Shown one piece after another: positions 8,780-16,994 of a DNA stretch of 64,000 nt; the stretch's first letter is position 1; every line of letters starts with the position of its first letter. The DNA is from Mycobacterium marinum. GTDB taxonomy: Bacteria > Actinomycetota > Actinomycetes > Mycobacteriales > Mycobacteriaceae. A program made the translations under genes and the position numbers. Location: contig NZ_CP024190.1 of assembly GCF_003391395.1 (NCBI RefSeq), positions 5,828,001 to 5,892,000 of the forward strand, read 5' to 3'. The notes under the pieces were generated by a model that saw nothing but the letters and a program-made list of their open reading frames with translations, searched no databases and was not told where the DNA came from.

Positions 8780-10084
8780 TCATTTGTCTCGTGCGCCAAG
8801 CACGGCGGCGGCAATGACTTCGACCGCTCGCTCGATCTGGGCCGTCGAGTGACCCGCCGACACGCTGCACCGCATCAATGCCTCGTTCTCACCGACCGCG
8901 GGCGGAAGCGCCAGCGCGCAGAAGACACCATCGTCGAAGGCTCGGTTCCAGGCGGCGATCGCTTGGCTTTCCCGCCCGATCCAAACCGACACATGCGGTG
9001 CCATCGCGCCCGAACCGTCGGCCCGGACTATCCCTCCTCGCACCTGCAATCCGTGTGCGACCAGACCGTCGCGCAGGGCTTGGGCGTTGGCCAGGACTGC
9101 GGCGGCGCGCTGTGCCCCCTCCGGGCCGCGAATGATTTCAATCGCCGCAGCGCTTGCGGCCAACGCGGCCGGCGCGGCCGTTGCGGTGAAGATATGGGCA
9201 TTGGAGTGCAACTTGAGCACATCAATCAGGTCTTGGGATCCAACGATGTAACCGCCGGTGGAGGCGATCGCTTTCGACATGCCGCCCATCAACACGTCGA
9301 CATCCTTGGCACATCCGAATTCTTCGGCGATTCCGGTGCGCCGCGACCCGAAGACGCCGACGCTGTGCGCCTCGTCTACGAACAGGCCCACGTTATATTT
9401 GCTGGCCAGCGCCGCAATGCCGGCCATCGGCGCGATGTCGCCCTGCATCGAGTAAAGCCCGTCGACGACGATGAGTTTGGTGCCGCCGCGGTCAGCGGTG
9501 CGGATCAGATTGCGTTCCAGCGCATCGAGGTCATTGTGCGCAAAGAACCGCGAGCTGGCCCCGGACAGCCGGATGCCGTCCTGGATCGATGCGTGCGCTT
9601 CACTATCGGGAAACGCCAGATCGGTGACGCCCAACAAGGCGGTGAGCGCGCCCACGTTGGTCAGGTATCCGCTGTTGTAGACCAGCGCCGCCTCGGTCCC
9701 GTACCAGTCGGCCAGTAACTCTTCGAGCTCGACCTTGATCTGCAGCGTGCCGCAGAACGGAGGCGCCCCCGCACACGAGGGCCCGTAGCGCTCGGTCGCC
9801 CGATTCGCCGCCTCAACCAAGCGAGGGTCGCCACCTAGGCCCAGGGAGTTGTTCGAGGCGAACATCACCCGGGGCTGTCCTTCGACGACGGTGGTCGGCC
9901 CGGGGGCGGACTCCACGGTCCGAAAGAACGGCAATTCCATGCGAGCGCCGTAGTGCCGGAAGGCGGCCAAGCGACTGTCCCGCTCTACCCGCGCGTGCAG
10001 GTTCAACCGCGACGTATTAAGCACGCGTGTAATTAGACACCAAGTTAGGCCACTTAAGGGATGCTTTCTGTCAAGTGACAGCAA
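8780..10084 (-). CDS. PLP-dependent alpha-oxoamine synthase (AONS/SPT/KBL type)
   Basis: A fold-type I PLP enzyme of up to 434 residues. Numbering from TTG 10084, the cofactor-stacking His164 lies in EAHAS, Asp237 and His240 in DEAHSVG, and the Schiff-base Lys271 in GGMSKAIASTGG. The family condenses an amino acid with an acyl thioester and loses CO2: 8-amino-7-oxononanoate synthase, serine palmitoyltransferase and glycine C-acetyltransferase. The SK(A/S)xAS(T/L)GG form of the lysine motif looks closer to serine palmitoyltransferase than to BioF. The neighbouring FAAL and ACP suggest an acyl-ACP donor. GTG 10024 is an alternative start that trims an AT-rich N-terminus unlike the family. The gap to the ligase gene is about 140 bp and AT-rich. 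Confidence 0.82.
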   Translation of the reverse strand: MLSLDRKHPLSGLTWCLITRVLNTSRLNLHARVERDSRLAAFRHYGARMELPFFRTVESAPGPTTVVEGQPRVMFASNNSLGLGGDPRLVEAANRATERYGPSCAGAPPFCGTLQIKVELEELLADWYGTEAALVYNSGYLTNVGALTALLGVTDLAFPDSEAHASIQDGIRLSGASSRFFAHNDLDALERNLIRTADRGGTKLIVVDGLYSMQGDIAPMAGIAALASKYNVGLFVDEAHSVGVFGSRRTGIAEEFGCAKDVDVLMGGMSKAIASTGGYIVGSQDLIDVLKLHSNAHIFTATAAPAALAASAAAIEIIRGPEGAQRAAAVLANAQALRDGLVAHGLQVRGGIVRADGSGAMAPHVSVWIGRESQAIAAWNRAFDDGVFCALALPPAVGENEALMRCSVSAGHSTAQIERAVEVIAAAVLGARDK

Positions 10085-10214
10085 TAGCGCAGAATCTTGG
10101 AATTTGGTTCCGAAAAACCGGATTCAACCAGTCCGCAACGGGAACGTCCCGGGGGCCGCCTGAACATACTTTGGGGTTTGGTACCGGTTCTTGACAACCG
10201 CGTCACGGCCGGGT

Positions 10215-11150
10215 TTAGGGCGTATCGCGTCGAGCTACCTGGGTCGGCCCGGCCGTACGCCAGTCCTCGACGTCGGGCGGCAGACCAATCGGGTACCGGT
10301 TCTCATTGTGGGCCGCCCAGTGTGCGTGACCCAGCTCGTGCACGTGAAACGCGTGCCGTAGCGCCTCGGTGAATCCCATCGCGTCGGAAGCGGCGTTGAC
10401 CGAGTCCTTGACCAACAACGCCGCCATGGTCGGACGTTCGGCGATACGACGGGCGAACTGCAGGGTCTTGTCCGCCAGCTCATCGGCAGGGAAAACCTTG
10501 GACACCATGCCTAGCCGGTACGCCTCCTCAGCGTCTAGCGAATCACCGGTCAACAACAGCTCTTTGGCTTTGCGCGGCCCGAATTCCCAAGGATGAGCAT
10601 AGTATTCGACCCCGGGCATCCCCAGACGCACCGCCACCACGTCGCTGAACTTGGCATTGTCCGCGGCGACGATCAGATCGCAGGCCCAGATCAGCATCAG
10701 GGCCGCCGAGATCGCATTGCCCTGTACCTGGGCAATGGTGATCTTGCGCAGATCGCGCCAGCGGCAGGTGTTTTGGAAGTAGAAGTGCCACTCCTGCAGG
10801 TAGAGCTTCTCCATTACCGCGTCGCGGGTCCCACCGTGCGATCGGAAGGTCGAATGCTGCGCCGGCCCGGGTTTGCGTTCCAGCAGCGCCGCCTCGGACC
10901 CGAGATCGTGTCCGGCGGAGAAGTTCTTGCCACGCGCGGCGAGAATCACCACTCGCACGGTGTCGTCCGCCTCGGCTCGACCAAACGCCTCGTCCAGCTG
11001 CACCAACAGGGTGCGGTTCTGCGCGTTGTGCGCCTCGGGCCGGTTGAGCCAGATCCGGGCGATACGGCCCTCATCAAGGGTTTCGTAGGCCACCAGTTCG
11101 GCGGGGGCGACACCCTCCGCGCTGGTGTCGGCCTGCTCGGAGAGTGTCAT
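10215..11150 (-). CDS. Crotonase/enoyl-CoA hydratase family protein lacking both catalytic glutamates
   Basis: A 311-residue crotonase-fold protein. The first oxyanion-hole segment FSAGHDLG is intact. The segment that normally reads GGGxEL reads SAALML here, and the normal PE glutamate in the next strand is replaced by valine/alanine (FSDVVAVRLG). Both general acid-base residues of a standard hydratase are therefore absent. The protein may act as an isomerase, a thioesterase-like enzyme or an acyl-CoA-binding protein. It is longer than typical (about 260) because of N- and C-terminal extensions. It is 130 bp upstream of the oxoamine synthase on the same strand, so co-transcription is possible. 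It resembles the EchA4-type branch by memory only. Confidence 0.78.
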   Translation of the reverse strand: MTLSEQADTSAEGVAPAELVAYETLDEGRIARIWLNRPEAHNAQNRTLLVQLDEAFGRAEADDTVRVVILAARGKNFSAGHDLGSEAALLERKPGPAQHSTFRSHGGTRDAVMEKLYLQEWHFYFQNTCRWRDLRKITIAQVQGNAISAALMLIWACDLIVAADNAKFSDVVAVRLGMPGVEYYAHPWEFGPRKAKELLLTGDSLDAEEAYRLGMVSKVFPADELADKTLQFARRIAERPTMAALLVKDSVNAASDAMGFTEALRHAFHVHELGHAHWAAHNENRYPIGLPPDVEDWRTAGPTQVARRDTP

Positions 11151-11216
11151 TGCGCCCGCCTAACTTGTCCTGGGCTTGCGTGGATCTTTACAGATTACGT
11201 CCGTTGTGTAAGCGGG

Positions 11217-12050
11217 TCATCGCTGGGTTGCCCGCCGGCCGCACGGTCGGGCGCGACTGGGGCCCCCGTTGACCCCGGTTGGCTGCCGCAACGGTCGCAG
11301 CCGATGATCGCGGGTGAACACCAGGCGGACCAGACCGAGTCCGACGACCACGGTGGTGGCCGCAACGGAGCCGAGGATCAAAAACATCACGACCGCCTGC
11401 ACCAGCACGGCCTGCAGCGGTGATACACCGGCCAGGATGAGCCCGGTCATGGCGCCGGGCAGGAACACCAACCCGGTGGCCTTGGTGGTCTCGATCTGCG
11501 GCGATATCGCTGACCGCAACGAGGTCCGCAGGTAGGGGGCGGCGGCCTGACGGGAGGGCTGCCCCAACGCTAGTCTCGCCTCCACCTCGTCGCGCTTGTC
11601 GCGCAGTTCGTCGACGAGGCGGCGAGCCACCAGCACCATCGCCGTCATCGAGTTGCCGATCATCATTCCGGCGATCGGCACCACGGTGCGTGCCTGCAGG
11701 GGAAACACCCCTAGCCCGAAAATCACTCCCAGGGTGAGCACCGCCGCAGCAGAAAATGCGGCGACCGCCAGCAGCGCCAGCCGCGGCACCTCCGGCGCCC
11801 TCCGGCGTGCCACATCCCCGGCGTAGCCGATCATCCCGGCGATCCACGCCCAGGACCACCACAGCGAGCGCCCCGGCTCGAACAGCAGGGTCAACGCACC
11901 CCCCACCAGCAGCAGTTGCACCAGCGCGCGGGCCGCCGCCCAGACCACCTGCCGCTCCAAGCCCAATCGCTGCCACAGCGAAATCGCCGCCGCGAACGCG
12001 ACCAGGGCCAGCGAAGTCGCCAGCCCTATCCACCCGATCTGACCGTTCAC
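11217..12050 (-). CDS. FetB-type ABC transporter permease (UPF0014 family)
   Basis: A 277-residue integral membrane protein with about seven hydrophobic segments. It carries the family signature around GMMIGNSM in the middle and the cytoplasmic stretch with RTSLRSAISPQIETTKATGLVFLPGAMTG split over the following loop and helix. FetB partners FetA in an ABC system reported to export iron in E. coli. The GTG start at 12050 shares one base with the stop codon of the ATPase gene upstream, indicating translational coupling. The frame extends further upstream, but that part overlaps the ATPase gene and is Arg/Gly-rich, so I reject it. Confidence 0.82.
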   Translation of the reverse strand: MNGQIGWIGLATSLALVAFAAAISLWQRLGLERQVVWAAARALVQLLLVGGALTLLFEPGRSLWWSWAWIAGMIGYAGDVARRRAPEVPRLALLAVAAFSAAAVLTLGVIFGLGVFPLQARTVVPIAGMMIGNSMTAMVLVARRLVDELRDKRDEVEARLALGQPSRQAAAPYLRTSLRSAISPQIETTKATGLVFLPGAMTGLILAGVSPLQAVLVQAVVMFLILGSVAATTVVVGLGLVRLVFTRDHRLRPLRQPTGVNGGPSRARPCGRRATQR

Positions 12051-12730
12051 TAGCTCACCTGCCCGTCTGCGGGCCTGTCCACAACCGAATCGAGGCCGGT
12101 GCAGCGCCCCCGGGTGATATGCAGAATGCGGTCGGCGGCGCGCTCGGCCTGCGCCGCATCGTGGGTGACCCACAGCGCCGGAGTCCCGTCGTCCGCCAGT
12201 TCCCGGACCGCGCCCTCGATCACCGCGGCCGCGTCGGCGTCGACCGCCGAGGTTGGTTCGTCGAGCAACAAGACTTGCGGTTGCGCCAGCAAGGTCCGGG
12301 CCAGGCACATCCGCTGCGCCTCTCCGCCCGATAGCGCGGTGGCATCGCGATCCAGCCACGATCCCCTCAGAGCAACCCGCGCCAGGGTTTCGGCCATCTG
12401 AGCTTCGGAGGCGTCCGGCCGAGCGACCCGGAGGTTATCGGCCACGGTGCCGGCAAACGGCGTCGCACGCTGGAAGCACATGCCCACTCGGCGCCGCAGC
12501 CACAGCGGGTCACACTCAGCAATATCGTTGCCCCAGAAGAACACTCGCCCGCTCGTTGGCACCTCCAGTCGATTACACAGGCGCAACATCGTCGACTTCC
12601 CCGATCCCGATGGCCCGAACACCGCCGTCACACCCTGCGCCGGAACCGCGGCGGTGAACCCATCCAGCGCGCGAACCCGGTCGCGCTGGACGACCACATC
12701 GACGAACTCGAACACCGGGCCCTCGCCCAC
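12050..12730 (-). CDS. FetA-type ABC transporter ATP-binding protein
   Basis: A 226-residue ATPase with Walker A GPSGSGKST, signature LSGGEAQR, Walker B VLLLDEP and the switch histidine in VTHD. It pairs with the overlapping FetB-type permease gene to form a compact two-gene exporter. I choose GTG 12730, which is preceded by GGGAGG with seven bases of spacing; an in-frame TTG at 12745 would add five residues but contains that ribosome-binding site. The substrate is probably a metal ion by analogy with FetAB, but this is unproven here. Confidence 0.83.
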   Translation of the reverse strand: MGEGPVFEFVDVVVQRDRVRALDGFTAAVPAQGVTAVFGPSGSGKSTMLRLCNRLEVPTSGRVFFWGNDIAECDPLWLRRRVGMCFQRATPFAGTVADNLRVARPDASEAQMAETLARVALRGSWLDRDATALSGGEAQRMCLARTLLAQPQVLLLDEPTSAVDADAAAVIEGAVRELADDGTPALWVTHDAAQAERAADRILHITRGRCTGLDSVVDRPADGQVS

Positions 12731-12745
12731 TACGGCACCTCCCAA

Positions 12746-13429
12746 CGTGTGCGGGCTCTCGATCTGACCAGCCGATCATGAAGCCGGCCGCCAGACCCGG
12801 CAGTCTCGACCAACAACACTATCGAAAGACGATATCGAAGACCGATTCCATAGGACTCGCTGGCTCACCGGTGTCCGCCTTCGGGTTTCACGGTTGAGGG
12901 AATTAGGTTTTCTCCTCCGATAAATCCCGGCGGTGCGGTGAAATCAAACAAAAACCTCACGGTGAATAGATTCGCAGACGAAGCCCCCCGCTCCCCGCCG
13001 GGCGATCGAACACGGGCTTCCACACAACTTGGAGTTACCTGAACGTCCTCCTGGGAATTTGCTGACACCCGATTGTCAAAAAGGTTGACAAAGGCGACTT
13101 TCCGCCTTGTCGACACGGCGGCCAGCAACGTTTCACTGCGCTTCCCGCAAAGGGCGGTGACCAGCGGTCATACCCACTGCTCGAGCCGCCTGACACGAAC
13201 CCAGCCGGCGCGAGAAATGGCGCGTCAGCGGGCATTTGATACGACTCGTCAATCGAATACCGCGGCCCACATATTCCTTCGCTATACAAATCTCCAATCG
13301 CAGCCAATTTGGCTAATAAAAACCGCGGCTGCCGACGGTCGATGGCGGTGGTACGGAGTCAAACTAAATACCCCCTAGTGGTACAGCTCACAAGGGTGCG
13401 CGCGTTGAATTCCGGTACTTTCACATCCC
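12746..13429. other. Long AT-richer intergenic region upstream of mmpL
   Basis: About 680 bp between the divergent ABC and mmpL genes with no convincing coding sequence; short frames here lack ribosome-binding sites and mycobacterial codon bias. Visible structures are a bulged hairpin at 13087-13111 (GACAAAGGCG, six-base loop, CGCCTTGTC) and a 13-bp palindrome AGCCAATTTGGCT at 13302-13314, about 115 bp before the mmpL start. GC content is clearly lower than in the flanking genes. It probably holds the mmpL promoter and an operator. Confidence 0.45.
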
Positions 13430-16369
13430 GTGTGGGATCGCTTTACCAAAATCATCAGTCAATACGCCGTGCTTATTGTGGGGCTCTGGATCGTCGGCGC
13501 CACCGTGGGCAACCTGTTGATCCCGCAGGCCGAAAGCACGGCACGTTCCCACGGCCGCGGGTTTCTTCCCGCCGACGCGCCGGTATCGGTCGCGGGCGCC
13601 AGGATGGGCGAGCAGTTCCGCGACGGCAACGCCGGCAACATCAACTATCTCGTGCTGGAGAGCGATCACCGGCTCGGGCCGGCAGAACGCGCTTTCTACG
13701 ACAAGTTGTTGGCCAAACTGCGCTCCGACCCCACGAGTCTGGTGTCGGCCATGGACCTATGGTCGGACCCTTATACCGCCAAGGCGGCAGTCAGCACCGA
13801 CGGCGAGGCCGAATACACGATGCTGCGACTGGCCGGGGATCTCGGCGCGGCGCAGGCGAACGCGGCACTGGACGCGGTGCGGCGGACCGTGGCCGACCAG
13901 CCCACCCCACCGGGTTTGCGGGCCTACGTCACCGGCCCGGGCGCCACCGTCGCCGACGAATTCGGCGAGATCGATCGGCAGATGCTGCTACTGACCGGTG
14001 TGACCGTGGTTCTCATCGCCCTACTGCTGCTCGCGGTGTACCGATCCGTGATTACCGCCGCGATTCCGCTGGCGGCAGTGGGACTCGGCCTGGCGGTCGG
14101 CCGTTCGATCGTTTCACTACTCGGCCAGCACAATCTTCTCGAGGTTTCCGTCTTCTCGGTCGCGTTGCTGGGCGCCATGGTGCTCGGCGGAGCTACCGAC
14201 TACGCGATCTTCTTGCTCGGGCGCTATCACGAGGCGCGCCGCGACGGCGTCGAGCACGAACAAGCGCTGCTGGCCGCCAATCGCAACGTGATGCCGGTGG
14301 TCCTGGCCTCCGCGCTCACCCTCGCCGCCGCCCTGTCGTGTCTGACCTTCGCCGATGTCGGGTTGCTGCGCAGCGCCGGACTGCCCTGCGCGGTAGGCGT
14401 TGTCATCGGGATGCTCGCCTCGCTTACCCTGCTACCGGCCTTGCTGGACCTCGCGGGACGCCGTGGACTGGCGCAGCCGAGGACGGTGAACCGGCCGATC
14501 CATCGACGCTGGCGGCGTATCGGCACCATGGTGGCACGCTGGCCAGGCCCCGTTCTGGTGGCCGCGGCTCTCGTTCTGCTGATCTGCACGCTGCCCATCA
14601 CCGGGTTGACCTTCGGTTTCAACGAGCCCGCCGCAGAACCGGACTCCACCCTGGCCAACCGGGGCTACCAGGCCACCGACCGGCACTTCCCGCCGAACCA
14701 ACTACTTCCGGAGACCGTGTCCATCGAGACCGACCACGATCTGCGCAATCCCACCGGCGTGATCGCGATCGAGCGGGTGACCCGCCAGCTGATGACGATT
14801 CCCGGCATCCGGATGGTGCAGTCCGCCTCCCGCCCAGCAGGTTCGGTGCCCGACGAAGCGACGCTGGCCAACCAGGCAGGCGCCATCGGCGACCAGCTCG
14901 ATCAGCGCATCGCCCAGCTGGATCACCGTTTCTCCTCGATCAATGTGATTGCGCCGACACTATCGCGGTTCTCTACGGCGATATCACGTCTGCAGGAACA
15001 GCTTTCCGGCAGTGCGAACGGGCTCGGCCGGGTCAACTCCGGCATCGACGCCATGGACTCCGGATTGGTTCAACTGCACGACACCGCGGCGCAGGTCTCG
15101 GGATACCTGAACCCGCTGCGCGACTACACCAACAGCGTTGCCAATTGCCCCAGCGACCCGGTGTGCGCATTGGTACTCAAGGTGATCGATCCGGCTGATT
15201 CCATTGTGGTGGAAACGAATTCGCTTGCCAAAGGAACATCACAGCTGGGCGCGGGAATGTCCGACACAGCCAAGTCCCTGACCACCGCCGATCAGTCCCT
15301 GGCCATCATGGGCGCCGACATGGCACAGCTCAGCGCGACGACCGCACAACTCGCCGACGCCGTGCACGATGCGCACACCGCGATTTCGGACATCATTGAT
15401 TATCTGCGGGGCCTGCGCCAAGGCTTTCAGGGCAGCGCCGAGGGCACCTTCTACCTGCCCCAGCAGGCCTGGAATGACCCGCGCTTCCAGCGAGCGGCCA
15501 ACCTGTACTTCTCCCCCGACGGACACGTGACTCGGCTGCTGGTGTTCGGCGACGGCGCGGTCTTCGGCGGGGATGGCGCCAACCGGTCTCCGCAGATCGT
15601 CGCCGCCGTCAAGGCCGCTACCAAGGAGGGCGTGCTGGCCGGAAGCACGGTGAACATCGCCGGCTTCGGCACCGCGACCGCCGAGTTGCGCGGGTACGTC
15701 CACCACGACTTTGTCTTGCTTGCCGCGGCAGCGCTGGCATTGGTGTTTCTGATCGTGCTGTTGATGCTGCGCAGCCCGGTGGCGGCGGCGGTGGTTATCG
15801 GTGCGGTGATCGTCTCGTATCTGTCGGCACTGGGCATCAGCACGTTCATCTGGCACGACCTGCTGGGCAAGGACCTGCACTGGGCGGTGCAGTCCATGGC
15901 CTTCATTTCGTTGGTGGCGGTGGGCGCCGACTACAACCTGCTGCTCACAGTGCGGGTGCGCGAGGAGGTACTCGCCCACCCGGACCGCGGGGTCGGTCTT
16001 CGCACGGCAACGATCCGTGCCTTCGGTGGCGCCGGCGGGGTAGTCACCACCGCGGGCATCGTCTTTGCGATCACGATGTTTGCCATGGCGTCCAGCGACG
16101 TGCTCAGCATCGAGCAAGTCGGCACCACCATCGGGGCCGGGCTCATCGTCGACACGCTGGTGGTGCGCATCTTCGCGGTGCCCGCGATCATGGGCCTATT
16201 GGGTCGGTGGTTCTGGTGGTCGCCGCCGCCGTTCCTGCGCGCTTCGTTGGCGGGCCCTCGCCGCTGGGGACCTTGGTTCCGCAAGCGCATCGCCTCGGCG
16301 CGACGCTGGCTGTCCACTTCGGTGCTGGCGGCGTCGGTTCGGTACCTCCGCAGAACCGCATCGGGCTAG
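13430..16369 (+). CDS. MmpL-family RND lipid/siderophore transporter
   Basis: A 979-residue RND permease with the usual MmpL layout: one N-terminal helix, a periplasmic domain, five helices (about residues 195-375), a second helix near 390, a long coiled periplasmic loop, then five more helices (about 770-940). The two proton-relay Asp-Tyr pairs found in MmpL proteins are present: D257-Y258 in ATDYAIFL and D834-Y835 in GADYNLLL. It starts with GTG 13430. No mmpS gene is next to it, unlike the MmpS/MmpL siderophore exporters. Its cargo is unknown; proximity to lipid-assembly genes makes a lipid product plausible. The PadR gene 90 bp downstream may regulate it or may simply be a neighbour. Confidence 0.85.
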   Translation: MWDRFTKIISQYAVLIVGLWIVGATVGNLLIPQAESTARSHGRGFLPADAPVSVAGARMGEQFRDGNAGNINYLVLESDHRLGPAERAFYDKLLAKLRSDPTSLVSAMDLWSDPYTAKAAVSTDGEAEYTMLRLAGDLGAAQANAALDAVRRTVADQPTPPGLRAYVTGPGATVADEFGEIDRQMLLLTGVTVVLIALLLLAVYRSVITAAIPLAAVGLGLAVGRSIVSLLGQHNLLEVSVFSVALLGAMVLGGATDYAIFLLGRYHEARRDGVEHEQALLAANRNVMPVVLASALTLAAALSCLTFADVGLLRSAGLPCAVGVVIGMLASLTLLPALLDLAGRRGLAQPRTVNRPIHRRWRRIGTMVARWPGPVLVAAALVLLICTLPITGLTFGFNEPAAEPDSTLANRGYQATDRHFPPNQLLPETVSIETDHDLRNPTGVIAIERVTRQLMTIPGIRMVQSASRPAGSVPDEATLANQAGAIGDQLDQRIAQLDHRFSSINVIAPTLSRFSTAISRLQEQLSGSANGLGRVNSGIDAMDSGLVQLHDTAAQVSGYLNPLRDYTNSVANCPSDPVCALVLKVIDPADSIVVETNSLAKGTSQLGAGMSDTAKSLTTADQSLAIMGADMAQLSATTAQLADAVHDAHTAISDIIDYLRGLRQGFQGSAEGTFYLPQQAWNDPRFQRAANLYFSPDGHVTRLLVFGDGAVFGGDGANRSPQIVAAVKAATKEGVLAGSTVNIAGFGTATAELRGYVHHDFVLLAAAALALVFLIVLLMLRSPVAAAVVIGAVIVSYLSALGISTFIWHDLLGKDLHWAVQSMAFISLVAVGADYNLLLTVRVREEVLAHPDRGVGLRTATIRAFGGAGGVVTTAGIVFAITMFAMASSDVLSIEQVGTTIGAGLIVDTLVVRIFAVPAIMGLLGRWFWWSPPPFLRASLAGPRRWGPWFRKRIASARRWLSTSVLAASVRYLRRTASG

Positions 16370-16422
16370 CGGGAGATCCGGCCCGGCCCTCGGCCACCGC
16401 GTCATGAGCCTAGAATCGCAAT

Positions 16423-16432
16423 CCGATATCGG
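16423..16432. promoter_or_regulatory. Candidate operator upstream of the PadR gene
   Basis: A perfect 10-bp palindrome CCGATATCGG extends outward as AAT...TTT with a single unpaired position on each side, giving a near-perfect 16-bp inverted repeat. It lies 28 bases before the GTG start of the PadR-type regulator, a usual place for an autoregulatory site. It does not have the classical PadR ATGT-N8-ACAT form, so the binding protein is uncertain. Confidence 0.35.
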
Positions 16433-16459
16433 TTTCGTCACCACGTGGAGGTGGTGTGA

Positions 16460-16762
16460 GTGCGGGAATTCCAGCGGGCGGCGGTGCGATTGCACATCCT
16501 GCATCACGCCGCCGACGATGAGGTTCACGGCGCCTGGCTGACCGAGGAGCTGAGCCGGCACGGCTACAAGGTCAGCCCCGGCACCTTGTACCCGACCCTG
16601 CATCGGTTGGAGGCCGACGGTCTGCTGCTGTCTGAGCAGCGGGTTGTCGACGGCCGCACGCGTCGCGTCTACCGGGCCACCTCCGCCGGACGGGCGGCGC
16701 TGACCGAGGATCGCCGGGCCCTGCGGGAGCTGGCTCGCGAGGTCTTGGGCAGCGACCTCTAA
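16460..16762 (+). CDS. PadR-family transcriptional regulator (Rv3488-like)
   Basis: A 100-residue winged-helix protein. The first 80 residues form the PadR DNA-binding domain, including YKVSPGTLYPTLHRLEADGLL, which carries the recognition helix and is followed by the wing (SEQRVVDGRTRRVYRAT). A short C-terminal helix would mediate dimerisation. GGAGGT lies seven bases before GTG 16460. Sequence, length and position next to otsA agree with Rv3488, a PadR protein linked to metal and stress response. Autoregulation is likely because a palindrome sits just upstream. Confidence 0.85.
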   Translation: MREFQRAAVRLHILHHAADDEVHGAWLTEELSRHGYKVSPGTLYPTLHRLEADGLLLSEQRVVDGRTRRVYRATSAGRAALTEDRRALRELAREVLGSDL

Positions 16763-16829
16763 GCCGAGCTGAGCGCGCCAACCAGGGCGATCGCTGCAAC
16801 GCAATACGGGTGTGGCCTACAGTTGTGTG

Positions 16830-16994
16830 ATGCCTACAAAAACTGATCATGGCGATATCGGCGACGTGGAGCCACTCGCCGACAGCACCGCCAACCAGGC
16901 CAGGCGTGTCGTCGCGGCCTACGCAAACGATGCCGACGAATGCCGCGTTTTCCTATCCATGCTCGGTATTGGACCGGCGAAGCCCGAGAACTAA
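16830..16994 (+). CDS. Small conserved hypothetical protein (Rv3489-like)
   Basis: A 54-residue acidic protein of unknown function. The body is predicted to be one or two helices (TANQARRVVAAYANDADE), and the sequence ends with GIGPAKPEN. ATG 16830 is the likely start; an in-frame GTG at 16812 adds six residues. Its TAA stop is followed immediately by the otsA ATG, so the two genes are probably translated from one message. A small gene in this exact place upstream of otsA is known in M. tuberculosis, which supports it being real. Confidence 0.7.
   Translation: MPTKTDHGDIGDVEPLADSTANQARRVVAAYANDADECRVFLSMLGIGPAKPEN

Noticed and set aside
12051..12359. Upstream extension of the FetB-type permease
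   Set aside because: It lies inside the ATPase gene in another frame; the GTG at 12050 overlapping the ATPase stop is the natural start.
12865..13128. 87-residue frame on the minus strand in the mmpL upstream gap
   Set aside because: No ribosome-binding site, no recognisable pattern, and atypical codon use for this genome.
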